From Deinococcus sp. KSM4-11 (GTDB lineage Bacteria; Deinococcota; Deinococci; Deinococcales; Deinococcaceae), in contig NZ_SSNX01000002.1 in the NCBI RefSeq assembly GCF_004801415.1, forward strand, positions 496,001 to 560,000: a stretch of 64,000 bases of DNA, read 5' to 3'. A program made the translations under genes and the position numbers. The notes below the pieces were generated by a model, which had not been told where the DNA came from, ran no database searches, and saw only the letters and a list, made by a program, of their open reading frames with translations. Numbering within the stretch: the stretch's first letter is position 1; each line of letters begins with the position of its first letter. Positions 20,216 to 29,348 of this stretch are shown here, piece after piece.

Positions 20216-22471
20216 TCAGGGAATCCCGATCGGCAGGCCAGCCGTCGTGGCGCGCAGTTCCCAGGCGCTGATGGCCGCCGCAAGGCTGCTGAGCGCGATC
20301 GCCTGGTTGGTCGGGCCGACCCGGGTGTTCCCGCCGTCCACGCCGGCCGAAGCGCTGATCGACAGGTCCCAGCGGGCGTTGGGGTTGCTGGTCGAGGGGT
20401 TCCCCCAGCCGACCGTGTTGCCCGAGGCCACGACACTCGAGGCGATGTGCGCGGGGTCGCCGGAGTAGTTGCGGATGTAGATTCCAGCGTCGGTGTCAGC
20501 GTCGAGCAAGGTGCCGTCTGCCAGCTTCCCGGTGCCGAGCACCACGTTGTTCTTGATGGTGAGGTAGTTGCCGCCGGCCGCCGCGACGCCGTAGTTGCTG
20601 GTTTCGAGAATGACGTTGTCCGAGGCTTCCTGGTATGCGCCGCCGCCGTCGCCGAGCATGATGCCGCCGCCGGTGTAGCTGGCCGAGGGATCACCGGCGT
20701 ACGCTCCGTTGATCAGGTTGTGGTGGACGCGGATCGGGCTGCCGGCCACGCCGCTGGAGGCGTACAGGTTCACGGTGTCTTCGACGTGGGAGGCGCGGGG
20801 CGTTTCATCGACGCGGTTCCAGCCGATGTCCACGCGGGGGGCATTCTGGACGGCGTTCAGCTGCACGAACTGCACGCGGTAGAACTTGCCGTTCTGGAAC
20901 CCACCGTGGCCGTCGCTGTAGCGGCCTTCGATGTCACGGGCGACGTTCTGGCGCACGGTGATCGTGGTGGGGGTGGCCGCCGTGCCCCGCCAGGCGTTGA
21001 GGTAGATCCCGCTGGTGTTGGCGAAGGTATTGCGCTCGATCAGGATGGAGACGAAGCCCTCGGCGCTGACGAACCGGCCGGGCGTGCGGGTGACGTCATT
21101 CGGGTTCAGGCCCTGTCCGGTGCAGCCGCGCACGGTCAGGGTGGCATTGGACCACGGGGCCGAGATCAGGATGCCCTTGCCGCGCACCGAGCAGTTCTCG
21201 ATGATGACGGGTTCCGTCGTCTTGACCGTCACGGCGGGAACCGCCGGGTTGAGGCTCTCCCACGCTCCGGTATACGTGCCGCCCTTGGTGATGGTGATCG
21301 GGGCGGCGTAGGTCAGGACGGTGGGAGCCGGAGCCGGAGCCGGTGCGGGCGTCGGAGCCGGGGTGGGCGCGGGCGTCGGTGCGGGAGCGGGCGTCGGAGC
21401 CGGAGTGGGATCAGGCGCGGGCGTAGGCGCCGGAGCAGGTGCGGGTGCCGGCGTGGGATCAGGGGCCGGCGTCGGCGCGGGAACAGGATCGGGCGCGGGT
21501 GTCGGAGCCGGTGCGGGAGCAGGCGTCGGTGTGGGAGCGGGCGTCGGAGCCGGGGTGGGTGCGGGCGTGGGGGTGGGTGCCGGTACCGTGGCCGGCGGAA
21601 CCACCAGGTAACAGCTCTTGTTCACGAATTTTGCGGGATCGCTGCCGAAGAACAGGTTGTTGCAGGTGCCGGTGCCCGTCACGGACTTGTAGGCCCAGCG
21701 GGTATCCACGCCGTAGCGCACCGTCTGGGTGCCCGTCACGGTGAAGTCGTGGCCTTCCGTGACGAGTTTCACGTAGGTCGTGCCGGCCACATCGGCAGCG
21801 GTGGCCGTCGGCGCTGTGGCGATGGGCGCGCAGCCGTGGAGGATGGGCGTGGCCCAGTCGGCGTGGTCGGAGGCGTTGCCGTTGCCGGCGTCCGTGACCA
21901 CGAGCTGCATGGTGCTCCGGCCGGTGAGGTCGACCTTGATGCTCTTGGTCGCGCTGGCGCCGGTCATGATGCCGGAGTCGTACAGTTTCGTGCTGTCGGA
22001 GTACACCTGGAAGATGACCGAGCCCTTCGTGCCCACCTCGTCGTCAACACCGATATCCGCTGTCAAGCTGGTGCAGGTGGCGTCCAGGGCGAAGGTGATC
22101 TTCGAATTGGCGTGCACGCCGTAGCCGGTGGTGTACGTCTTCCCGGCCAGGGTGAGGTTGCGGCCGTCACCGGCCACGTTCTGGCCGTTGCTCTTGTTGA
22201 GTTCGACTGGGCCGTACCCGTTGGTGGCGGACGTCCAGATGGCGCCGCTCAGGGGATTGTCGCCGCTCTTGAGGGCGAGGGCTTCCGCGTAGAGGGGCGT
22301 GTCCGTGGTCACGTCCGCGCCGGTCGGCAGCGTGGCGTCCTCGGCCGCCGGGACGCTGGCTTCCGCGGGGACGTCCGGAGTGGAACTGGAACAGGCGGCC
22401 AGGGACATTGCGAGTGTGAAGGCGAGCAGCGTGGCAGAAACAGGGGCACGGGAAGAGCGGAAAACGTTCAT
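20216..22471 (-). CDS. lipoprotein with NPCBM domain, Pro-Ala-Thr linker and right-handed beta-helix
   Basis: 751 residues. ATG at 22471 with GGAAGG six bases upstream. Lipoprotein signal ending LAMSLAAC (Cys27). Residues about 75-215 form an NPCBM-like domain ([38 protein letters not shown]), a galactose/GlcNAc-binding fold often attached to glycosidases. A linker of about 88 residues of Pro/Ala/Thr repeats follows (about 293-381). The rest is a parallel beta-helix with asparagine-rich turns ([26 protein letters not shown]), the fold of pectate lyases and polysaccharide epimerases. No catalytic residues could be assigned. It is one of three paralogues in the island and the only one behind a recognised riboswitch. 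Confidence 0.82.
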   Translation of the reverse strand: MNVFRSSRAPVSATLLAFTLAMSLAACSSSTPDVPAEASVPAAEDATLPTGADVTTDTPLYAEALALKSGDNPLSGAIWTSATNGYGPVELNKSNGQNVAGDGRNLTLAGKTYTTGYGVHANSKITFALDATCTSLTADIGVDDEVGTKGSVIFQVYSDSTKLYDSGIMTGASATKSIKVDLTGRSTMQLVVTDAGNGNASDHADWATPILHGCAPIATAPTATAADVAGTTYVKLVTEGHDFTVTGTQTVRYGVDTRWAYKSVTGTGTCNNLFFGSDPAKFVNKSCYLVVPPATVPAPTPTPAPTPAPTPAPTPTPAPAPAPTPAPDPVPAPTPAPDPTPAPAPAPAPTPAPDPTPAPTPAPAPTPAPTPAPTPAPAPAPAPTVLTYAAPITITKGGTYTGAWESLNPAVPAVTVKTTEPVIIENCSVRGKGILISAPWSNATLTVRGCTGQGLNPNDVTRTPGRFVSAEGFVSILIERNTFANTSGIYLNAWRGTAATPTTITVRQNVARDIEGRYSDGHGGFQNGKFYRVQFVQLNAVQNAPRVDIGWNRVDETPRASHVEDTVNLYASSGVAGSPIRVHHNLINGAYAGDPSASYTGGGIMLGDGGGAYQEASDNVILETSNYGVAAAGGNYLTIKNNVVLGTGKLADGTLLDADTDAGIYIRNYSGDPAHIASSVVASGNTVGWGNPSTSNPNARWDLSISASAGVDGGNTRVGPTNQAIALSSLAAAISAWELRATTAGLPIGIP
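21327..21591. repeat. coding repeat: Pro-Ala-Pro-Thr linker
   Basis: About 265 bases of imperfect tandem repeats built on GGCGCGGGCGTCGGAGCC-like units. On the minus strand it encodes [16 protein letters not shown] repeats linking the NPCBM domain to the beta-helix. The paralogue at 29713-31554 has only a short version, so the tract probably varies in length by slippage or recombination. Confidence 0.85.
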
Positions 22472-22481
22472 GAGGTACCTT

Positions 22482-22566
22482 CCTTCGGTAGCCCGGCGGA
22501 CTCGATGAGCGAGTTCCGTGGCTTTGCGTCCCTTCCTCACGGAAGGTTTGCCGTTTCGGTGATAGG
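22482..22566 (-). promoter_or_regulatory. cyclic-di-GMP-I (GEMM) riboswitch
   Basis: Read on the minus strand, the 5' leader of the beta-helix lipoprotein gene contains, in order: GGCAAACC, a short stem capped by a GTGA tetraloop (TTCC-GTGA-GGAA), GGGACGCAAAGCC, a second stem (CGGAACTCG with CGAGTCCG) and GCCGGGCTACCGA. These are the conserved elements of the GEMM-I aptamer in the right order and spacing, including the tetraloop that docks in its receptor. The aptamer ends about 12 bases before the ATG, next to the GGAAGG ribosome site, so it probably controls translation initiation. Boundaries are approximate. Confidence 0.85.
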
Positions 22567-23336
22567 TCTCGGATGACGCGGATGCGTCTGCTCTCTGACG
22601 GGTTCATGATGCTCAACGCTTCACGACACTTTCATCACATTAAGAGTGGGCTGAAGAAAGCTTCATGAAGTCCTCGTGCGTGAAGATGGGAGCCACGCGC
22701 TCAGGCTGCGTTCCCACTGGAACGGAGTGGAGAGGGTTCCTCGTCATGCTTCACTTCGTTAAGAAGGTGAGATTGGGCCGTCAGAAGCCTGTCAGGAATC
22801 CAGCGTGTCGTCATTGCCCGTTTCCAGGGCAAACGGCCGGGGATGACGTCTGAGCCGACATTTCCCGATTTCATGGCTCCAGGCGTCCCCCATTCAGGGG
22901 CGTGTCATGGGCTGGATAAATACTTGGATTCTTGAGGTGCAATCTGACAACCGCCAGTCGGGTGTACCGTGACGCCATACATGCTGAATGTGGCGTGCTA
23001 AGTGGCTCCAAGCGTCTGCCAACTCGCCTGACCTGGCCGGGTGACTTCAGATTGAAAACGGAATCTGACCTCAGGTGACTCTCAGGCACTTCACCGGGCA
23101 GAAGTGGTCGAGGTTCGGCGGATTCCAGAGCGGTGATGTAAGCGGGACGCCGTAGGTCTCTGCGTGGCCCGACTCCCCGACCCGGCGCCTGCGAGCCATT
23201 GGATGGCGCCCCACTTCCTTGAGGTCACTGACCTTCGCAATCGTTGGCTGGATTGTCCGAGCAGAACGGACTCCGCATGGATGAAGCCGCGCTCGCAGAT
23301 GGCTGGCGCGGCCTCACACTGGGCTTTCGAAAAGGC
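22567..23336. other. long non-coding stretch upstream of the riboswitch gene
   Basis: About 770 bases without a credible gene; codon use and composition are less GC-biased than neighbours. The part nearest 22570-22700 must hold the promoter of the riboswitch transcript. A short inverted repeat (TCAGATT at 23046-23052 with AATCTGA at 23061-23067) may be a protein site or small repeat element. Nothing else was recognised. Confidence 0.4.
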
Positions 23337-24818
23337 TCAGCCAGGGGTGCCGGCCAGTCTGCCCCGAAGTTGCTGCAGACTGGTGCGCGCCATCTGCTGC
23401 AGTTCGCTGGGCGGCCCGAGCAGAACGACACCCGCCAGCACGGCCGCACCGAGGAGGAGTTCCGTTACGAACAGGAGCGGGAGGGGAACATTGATGGCCC
23501 TGAGGGTGAAGACGACGGCGGCTGTCAGCAGGGCCGAGCCCACGAAATAGAGGCCGCCCAGCCCGTACGACAGGGCAATCTCACGGCCGCTGCCTCCGAT
23601 GATCTGGCGGGCCACGAAGGCGTAGGCGACGCTACGCACCATGCTGGCTGCCACGAGCACGATGGCAATCTGTTCAACCTGCCCGCCCAGGCGGTAGGTC
23701 GTCCAGAAGGCTGTGGCCAGGGCGACGAAGTACACCGCCTGAATGGCGATCTTCACATTCAGGCGTGCCGTGGCCTCTGCCAGCACGGCCGAGAGGTTGG
23801 TGAGGACGGCAAAGGGAATAAACAGCGCGAAGGTCTGCATCAGCGTGATGGAATCGAGGTACTGGGGGCCGAGCATGACCTTCACGATTTCGGGCGCGTC
23901 GATGATGATGCAGCCGGCGGCGCTGAAGATCACCAGTGCCATCGCGCGCAGGCCCGACAGATAGGCGCGGCGCAGGCGTTCGGGTTCATCCTGCACGGCA
24001 CTGAACGATGGCGCCAGTACCCTCGAGAGGCTCATGGCGAAGTTCGTGGCGGGCATGGCCAGCGTGCTGAACGTCCGGCTGTAGGTGCCCAGTGCCGCTT
24101 TCGAGTAGAACTTCGCGATCAGGAAGGTGTCCAGGCTGGCGCTGATGAACTCCAGGAAGTTGATCACCGTGGCCCGCATCCCGAAGGTGTACAGACCCTG
24201 GTAGGCCGACACGCGGAAGATCGGCCGCAGCGTGTGCCGGGTGGCCGAGTACAGGATCACGAGCTGGATCAGGCCCTGCGCGACGGCACTGATCACGAGG
24301 CTCTGCGCGCCGTAGCCGAGATAGGCCGCGCCCAGGCCCAGCAGGCCGTGCCCGAGGATGTACGAACTGAGTTCCGCCGTGACGAGCGGCTTGAAGCGCA
24401 GGGCCCGCCGGAGCAGGCTGGCCGACAGCGTGTTCGCGCCGTACAGCACGTATACACACGCGTACCCGCGGAACACCGGCGCGACATCCGGGTTCTTGAA
24501 GAATTCCGCTGCGAAGGGCGCCGCCAGCCACGCCAGAGCGGTGGCGACGAGGCCCAGCGCCATCGACGAGGTGAGCCCGGCCCGGATGTCGTCCTGACTC
24601 AGGGAGGACTTCTGCACGATGGCCTGACCGATCCCAAGGTCCGCGATGAACTGTCCGAACCGCTGGAGCAGCGATGCCGTCGCCCAGATCCCGAACTGTT
24701 CCTTGGTCAGGAGACGCGACAGGATCGCCGCGAAGAACAGTTGCAGGCTCAGGCTGGTAAACATGGAGAAATAACTCCACTTGATGGCATTGACTGTTTT
24801 TGACTTGAGGCTACTCAC
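23337..24818 (-). CDS. polysaccharide flippase of the MOP/Wzx family
   Basis: About 493 residues, strongly hydrophobic with 12-14 predicted membrane segments. The start chosen is GTG at 24818 because AGGA sits six bases before it; ATG at 24833 and 24824 are alternatives without a suitable ribosome site. The opening SLKSKTVNAIKWSYFSMFTSLSLQL and LSRLLTKEQFGIWATA is typical of the polysaccharide_synt/MatE-like flippases that move undecaprenyl-linked repeat units to the outer face. It overlaps the end of the upstream glycosyltransferase, so the two are co-translated. The C-terminal tail is basic and cytoplasmic. Confidence 0.88.
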   Translation of the reverse strand: MSSLKSKTVNAIKWSYFSMFTSLSLQLFFAAILSRLLTKEQFGIWATASLLQRFGQFIADLGIGQAIVQKSSLSQDDIRAGLTSSMALGLVATALAWLAAPFAAEFFKNPDVAPVFRGYACVYVLYGANTLSASLLRRALRFKPLVTAELSSYILGHGLLGLGAAYLGYGAQSLVISAVAQGLIQLVILYSATRHTLRPIFRVSAYQGLYTFGMRATVINFLEFISASLDTFLIAKFYSKAALGTYSRTFSTLAMPATNFAMSLSRVLAPSFSAVQDEPERLRRAYLSGLRAMALVIFSAAGCIIIDAPEIVKVMLGPQYLDSITLMQTFALFIPFAVLTNLSAVLAEATARLNVKIAIQAVYFVALATAFWTTYRLGGQVEQIAIVLVAASMVRSVAYAFVARQIIGGSGREIALSYGLGGLYFVGSALLTAAVVFTLRAINVPLPLLFVTELLLGAAVLAGVVLLGPPSELQQMARTSLQQLRGRLAGTPG

Positions 24819-26100
24819 GCGCATCCTGATCATAGTTGAATGGAGCGTCGTGCCGCGCCGCGCGGTCTGACCTGGTCGCCGGCAACAGGCGTTGGTACAG
24901 GTCGAGATACGCCTGAGCTTGCTGGTCGAAGGTATACGTTTTCATGACATGCGCCCGGGACTGCGTGGCCAGTCGCTCTGGATCCGGCGAATCCAGCACA
25001 TATTCGAGACCGGCCGCGAGGTCGGCGATATCGAGTGGGACAGCCTGATATCCATGTTCGAGGTGCGTGACGATCTCGGCCGTTCCCGTCCCCCGGAGGC
25101 ATACAACGGGGGTGCCGCAGGCCATGGATTCCATGGCGACCTTCCCGAAGGCCTCTTCCAGTGAGGGCATGGCCGTCACCTCGGACGCCGCGTACAGCTG
25201 GCCCATGGTGCGGTCGTCATTGATCATGCCGAGGAACCGGGTCGGAATGGGCATCTCGGGAAGGTCACCATAGACGGGGCCGCCCACGAGCAGTTCCAGC
25301 CGATCGGCGTCGGGGCGGCGGGCCAGGATCTCCAGGGCCTCGCGCAGCTGAGGAAACCCTTTGCGGTGATCCTCAAGCGGGTTCATGGCACTGAACAGGA
25401 TGGAACGGCGCTCCGGATCCAGCCCCAGCGCCACGCGGGCCTCCACCCTGGACTGCGGCTTGAAGCGCTCGACGTCCAGTGCGTTCGGAATGACGAGGGT
25501 TTCGTGCTCCCGCAGCAGGGTGCTGCGGCGCGCCTCGCGGGCAATCCACTCGCTGAGCGCCACGAAGGTCAGGTTCAGGCCTTTGAAGGCGCGTTCCTTG
25601 CGGTGCCACAGCCGCCTGGACAGGTCATTCTCGCGGTCGGAACCGAGGGCTGGGCAGCGTCCACATGAGGCGGTGAAGCGTTCGCAGCTGCGGGTGTAAT
25701 GACAGCCGCCCGTCATGGGCCACACGTCCCGCAGCGTCCACACGACCGGCGCGGCGATGCGGCGCACATTCTCCGGCGTGACGAACCCCTCGTTGATCCA
25801 GTGCAGATTGACCACGTCAGGCCGGAGCGCGTTGACCCGGCGGTGCACCAGCCGGGGCAGCGTCGCCGTGGAGAACAGGCCCTGCGCCTGTGGGTAGGAG
25901 CGCAGCGGGAGGCGTTCGGCCCGGCGGGCCACACGGGCCATCAGGGTGGTGCCGTAGTGGATCACCTGATCGTCGGTCGTGACCTTGTCCTGAACGAGCA
26001 TGCGTGACGTGATCCGCTGGGAGAGTGCCTGGTGAAGCCAGTACGCGCCGCGTGCCGCGCCACCACCACCGTCAGAGGTATTGAGATGCAGCACCTGCAT
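24811..26100 (-). CDS. glycosyltransferase family 4 (WcaC-like)
   Basis: 429 residues; ATG at 26100, no strong ribosome site seen. MQVLHLNTSDGGGGAARGAYWLH is the N-terminal signature of a GT4 branch common in exopolysaccharide clusters. DVVNLHWINEGFVTP, TLRDVWPMTGGCHYTRSCERF (with the conserved Cys group), a donor domain from RSILFSAMNPLEDHRKGF, and EEAFGKVAMESMACGTPVVCL with the E-x7-E motif follow. It is coupled to the flippase downstream and divergent from the gene at 26316. Donor and acceptor unknown. Confidence 0.88.
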   Translation of the reverse strand: MQVLHLNTSDGGGGAARGAYWLHQALSQRITSRMLVQDKVTTDDQVIHYGTTLMARVARRAERLPLRSYPQAQGLFSTATLPRLVHRRVNALRPDVVNLHWINEGFVTPENVRRIAAPVVWTLRDVWPMTGGCHYTRSCERFTASCGRCPALGSDRENDLSRRLWHRKERAFKGLNLTFVALSEWIAREARRSTLLREHETLVIPNALDVERFKPQSRVEARVALGLDPERRSILFSAMNPLEDHRKGFPQLREALEILARRPDADRLELLVGGPVYGDLPEMPIPTRFLGMINDDRTMGQLYAASEVTAMPSLEEAFGKVAMESMACGTPVVCLRGTGTAEIVTHLEHGYQAVPLDIADLAAGLEYVLDSPDPERLATQSRAHVMKTYTFDQQAQAYLDLYQRLLPATRSDRAARHDAPFNYDQDARE

Positions 26101-26315
26101 CAGGAGCGAACCGCGCCAGGGAACCGGTGCCTTGTCGGAAGGCGGTGCGGGGAGCTCATCATTCAGGCAGCGTAGACGCCGCCACGTTACGGGAATGCAA
26201 ACGGCCGTCCTGGGAGAATCACCCGCGGCGGTTCAAGAGGGCATGACCGGCGGACGCGCCGTATGGGCGTCACTTTAACGGCGAGGTAACGCTGGAATGG
26301 GCACACTGCTGGCAC

Positions 26316-27032
26316 ATGAGCATGCGACTTCCGCTGGACGCACGAATATATGTGGCCGGGCATGACAGCCCCCTGGGCCGCATGCTCTGCCGCAAACTTC
26401 ACCTGGGCGGGTACCGCAACGTGATCATCCGTGAAGCCCATGAACTGAACCTGCGCAACCAGCTCGACGTGAATCTGTTCTTCGAACAGGAACTGCCCGA
26501 CTACGTCTTTCTGGTCAACGACCACACCAGCGGCCAGATCGCGCAGGTGATGAATCCGGCCGAGTACCTGTACTCCCGCTTGCTGGGCCTGTCCAACGTC
26601 ATTCATGCCTCGTACGTCTACGAGGTGAACAAGCTGCTCAACATCATTTTCACCGTGGATCAGGACGCCGCGCCGCTCCAGGGCCTGACCACCACGCTGG
26701 GCCAGTCCGAGGAGCCCACGACCGAAGAGCTGATCGAGCAGCTCACGCTGGGACTGTGCGACCGGTACCGCAGGCAATACGACTGCGACTTCATCTCGGC
26801 CCGCTTTCACCTGGATCTGCTTGACGACGCTGCGCCTGGGCGCGTGGGCACGGCGCGGGCCGACAGCGAGCTGTCTCGCCCACATCCAGCGGGCATGCTC
26901 GGCAACTGGGCCAGCGGCGACCAGCTGTATTCCCTGGATCCCACGGACGCCTGCCTGTTCCTGATGGAGCATTTTTCCTCGGCCGGTGCGATCTCCGTGC
27001 GTTCCGGCTCGAGCAGTTTCGCCTCTCCGTAA
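26316..27032 (+). CDS. GDP-L-fucose synthase-like pseudoenzyme (catalytic residues lost)
   Basis: 238 residues, intact frame. It aligns along most of its length with the GDP-L-fucose synthase at 49892-50848: DARIYVAGH, VFL, NPAEYLY, NVIHASYVYEVNKLLN, LCDRYRRQYDCDFIS and DACLFLME correspond to the same stretches there. The active site is gone: the Ser-Ser-Cys of the synthase (111-113) reads Phe-Thr-Val, catalytic Tyr140 is Glu137 and Lys144 is Glu141. The central Gly of the nucleotide loop is Ser. The C-terminal 80 or so residues are missing or replaced. It therefore cannot be a normal dehydrogenase/epimerase; a scaffold or regulatory role is inferred. ATG at 26316 (or 26322). Confidence 0.75.
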   Translation: MSMRLPLDARIYVAGHDSPLGRMLCRKLHLGGYRNVIIREAHELNLRNQLDVNLFFEQELPDYVFLVNDHTSGQIAQVMNPAEYLYSRLLGLSNVIHASYVYEVNKLLNIIFTVDQDAAPLQGLTTTLGQSEEPTTEELIEQLTLGLCDRYRRQYDCDFISARFHLDLLDDAAPGRVGTARADSELSRPHPAGMLGNWASGDQLYSLDPTDACLFLMEHFSSAGAISVRSGSSSFASP

Positions 27033-27131
27033 GCGGGAGGCCGGTGTGCGTGGATGGAGTTGGGGAGGGCCAGTGGTTCCAGGAGTGAGACGCGATCGTG
27101 ATCCGGCGCGGGGTAGCCTGGGTTCGATCTC

Positions 27132-29348
27132 ATGACATCCCCTCCTCTTCCTTCTTCTGCCAGCCCGCGTGTGAGCGTGGTCATCCCCACGCGGGGCCGT
27201 CCACACCTGCTCGTGTCGCGCGCCCTGCGCACCGCCCTGGGTCAGACCCTCCGGGACATCGAGGTGATTGTGGTCGTCGATGGCCCCGATACCCCGACCC
27301 TCGACGCCCTGAACGCCGTGACCGAAGCGGACGCGCGGGTTCATGTGATCGCGCTGCCGCACTCGGTCGGGGGCGGCGAGGCCCGCAATTTCGGGATCCG
27401 CGCGGCCCGGGCCGAATGGATTGCCCTGCTGGACGATGACGACGAGTGGCTTCCCGTCAAGCTGGAGCAGCAGTTGGCGGTGGCCGCGCAGGAAGGCCCG
27501 AGGGTGATCGTCGCCTGCCCCTGGATCGAACGGACACCCCGTGGGGACACGGCCATGCCGCCGCGCCGACCGGAGCCAGGGGAACCGCTCGGCGAGTATG
27601 TCCTGGCCCGCCGTACGGCCTCCGAGAAGGCCAGCGGTCTGGTCAGCAGCCTGCTTTTCACGTCCCGTGACCTGCTGCTCGACGTGCCCTTCCATCCGGG
27701 GCTCCCCAAACACCAGGACTGGGACTGGTTGCTGCGCGCGGCAGCCCGGCCGGGCGTGCACCTCGCCTACAGCGCGGATGTGGGGGCCATCTGGTACTAC
27801 GAGGAGCCACGGGCCTCGGTCAGCCGCTCGCTGGACTGGCGCTTCTCGTTGGCCTGGGCGCAGGGGCACCTGCGCCGCGGCACCATGTCGGACAAAGCCT
27901 TCGCGGCGTTCCTGAACTCGCACGTGAGCACCGCCGCGCAGCTCAAGCGAGATGCCTCGGCCGCCCTGCCCCTGCTGGCAGCGTTTGCCCGTGCCCGGCC
28001 ACGGGCCTTCGAATGGGTACGGTTCATTTCCGGCTGGTTGATTCCTCTGGAACGCCGCCGCGCGCTCCGGGCCGGCCTGGAACGGCCGCTCGCCTTCGTG
28101 CGTTCGCGGGGGGCTGGCCGGCCTTCCATACCGGCGCACAATGACACCGCGCCCGCCTTCCCCCGCCGCGTCGCGCTGATTGATCCGCTGGACACCGGCC
28201 ATCACACAGGTTACGCCGCCGTGCTGGCCGCCGGACTCGTCGCCCAGGGCTGTCAGGTACAGGTCATCGGGTCGAGCCAGCTGGTGGACGCCGTTCACGC
28301 TCAGGTTCCACAGGTGCAGACCGACGTTCTGCCCCTGTACGCTTCTGGGGCGGAGGCATATTACAAGTTGTCCCGTCGCACCCGGGAACAGGTGAACATC
28401 CGGTTTTTTCGCGCTGCCCTGGCCCTGGCCCGTGCCCAAGATGCCGACGTCGTCCACCTGCTCTACCTCGACAGTTACACCCAGTCCTTCCTGATTGCCC
28501 TCGCCTCCATGAAGGTGCGCCTGGGCCGCATCCGGGTGCGTGCCACGCTGCACTGGCTCTACTTCCTGCGGGCCTACAAGTCCCCCCCGGGCCACCCGCT
28601 GGCCGAAGGCTTTCACCGGCTGATCGTGGGCCTGCTGGGCGCTCTCGGCGTGAGGATCATGGTGCACTCGCGCGCCCTGGCCGCCCAGCTGCAATCCAAG
28701 GTGCCGGGCCTCGCGGTCGACGCGGTACCGTATTTCGCCGAGCCGCCACGGCTCAGTGGCGAGGCGCGTACGGCGGCTCGTCGTGCCCGGCGTGCGGATC
28801 TGGGGTTGCCGGACACGGCCATTGCCCTCCTGGCGTTCGGCGGCACGCGGCACGACAAGGGCAGCGACGTCGCCATTCGTGCCCTCGCCGAGCTTCCGGA
28901 GGCCTACCACCTGTTGATCGTGGGGCCAGCCCGCAGCTTTGACGCGCAGGCCCTGGTTGACCTGGCACAGGAGCACGGTGTGGCCGACCGCGTGCACTTC
29001 CGGGTCGAGTTCGTGCCGGATGACGAGGTCGAGGGGTATTTCGTCGCCGCTGATGCGGTCGTGCTGCCCTACCGCCGCGTGTTCGCCGGGCAGAGCGGGC
29101 CGCTGCTGATTGCCGCCTCACTGGGTGTGCCCGTCATCGCATCGGACGTGGGCGTGCTGACCGAGACCGTCCAGGCCTATGACCTCGGCGTCCTGTGTGC
29201 CCCGGAGGATGCCACGGCCCTGGCGGAGGCCCTGCGTCAGGTTCCCAGCCTCGCACCACGCACGCAGACCGCCCGCTTCCAGGTCGACCACACCCCGGCA
29301 CAGTTCACCCAGTCCACGCTGGAGAGTTACCGTGCTGGTCGCCGCTGA
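27132..29348 (+). CDS. fused glycosyltransferase: GT2 domain plus GT4 domain
   Basis: 738 residues; ATG at 27132. Residues about 1-250 are GT2 (GT-A fold): PRVSVVIPTRGRPHLL, VDGPDTPTLDAL, GEARNFGIRAARAEWIALLDDDDEW with the metal-binding Asp cluster, and KHQDWDWLLRA. After a basic linker, residues about 345-738 are a GT-B transferase: RRVALIDPLDTGHHTGYAAVL, DVVHLLYLDSYTQSF, LAFGGTRHDKGSDVAIRALAEL, and a donor-site region LPYRRVFAGQSGPLLIAASLGVPVI. One polypeptide may thus add two sugars in succession. The frame is continuous with no sign of sequencing error. Confidence 0.85.
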   Translation: MTSPPLPSSASPRVSVVIPTRGRPHLLVSRALRTALGQTLRDIEVIVVVDGPDTPTLDALNAVTEADARVHVIALPHSVGGGEARNFGIRAARAEWIALLDDDDEWLPVKLEQQLAVAAQEGPRVIVACPWIERTPRGDTAMPPRRPEPGEPLGEYVLARRTASEKASGLVSSLLFTSRDLLLDVPFHPGLPKHQDWDWLLRAAARPGVHLAYSADVGAIWYYEEPRASVSRSLDWRFSLAWAQGHLRRGTMSDKAFAAFLNSHVSTAAQLKRDASAALPLLAAFARARPRAFEWVRFISGWLIPLERRRALRAGLERPLAFVRSRGAGRPSIPAHNDTAPAFPRRVALIDPLDTGHHTGYAAVLAAGLVAQGCQVQVIGSSQLVDAVHAQVPQVQTDVLPLYASGAEAYYKLSRRTREQVNIRFFRAALALARAQDADVVHLLYLDSYTQSFLIALASMKVRLGRIRVRATLHWLYFLRAYKSPPGHPLAEGFHRLIVGLLGALGVRIMVHSRALAAQLQSKVPGLAVDAVPYFAEPPRLSGEARTAARRARRADLGLPDTAIALLAFGGTRHDKGSDVAIRALAELPEAYHLLIVGPARSFDAQALVDLAQEHGVADRVHFRVEFVPDDEVEGYFVAADAVVLPYRRVFAGQSGPLLIAASLGVPVIASDVGVLTETVQAYDLGVLCAPEDATALAEALRQVPSLAPRTQTARFQVDHTPAQFTQSTLESYRAGRR

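Noticed and set aside
21327..21591. Repeats that might be taken for a CRISPR or minisatellite array
   Set aside because: No constant repeat with unique spacers; the periodicity is that of Pro-Ala-Pro-Thr codons in a confirmed gene.
20447..22576. A 709-codon open frame on the plus strand across the beta-helix lipoprotein gene
   Set aside because: Antisense shadow of GC-rich coding DNA: it is low-complexity (Gly/Arg/Ala), has no domain, and the opposite strand carries signal peptide, domains, ribosome site, riboswitch and terminator.
26187..28997. A 936-codon open frame on the minus strand opposite the GT2-GT4 fusion
   Set aside because: It has no recognisable domain and runs through two plus-strand genes with clear family motifs; long antisense frames are expected at this GC content.
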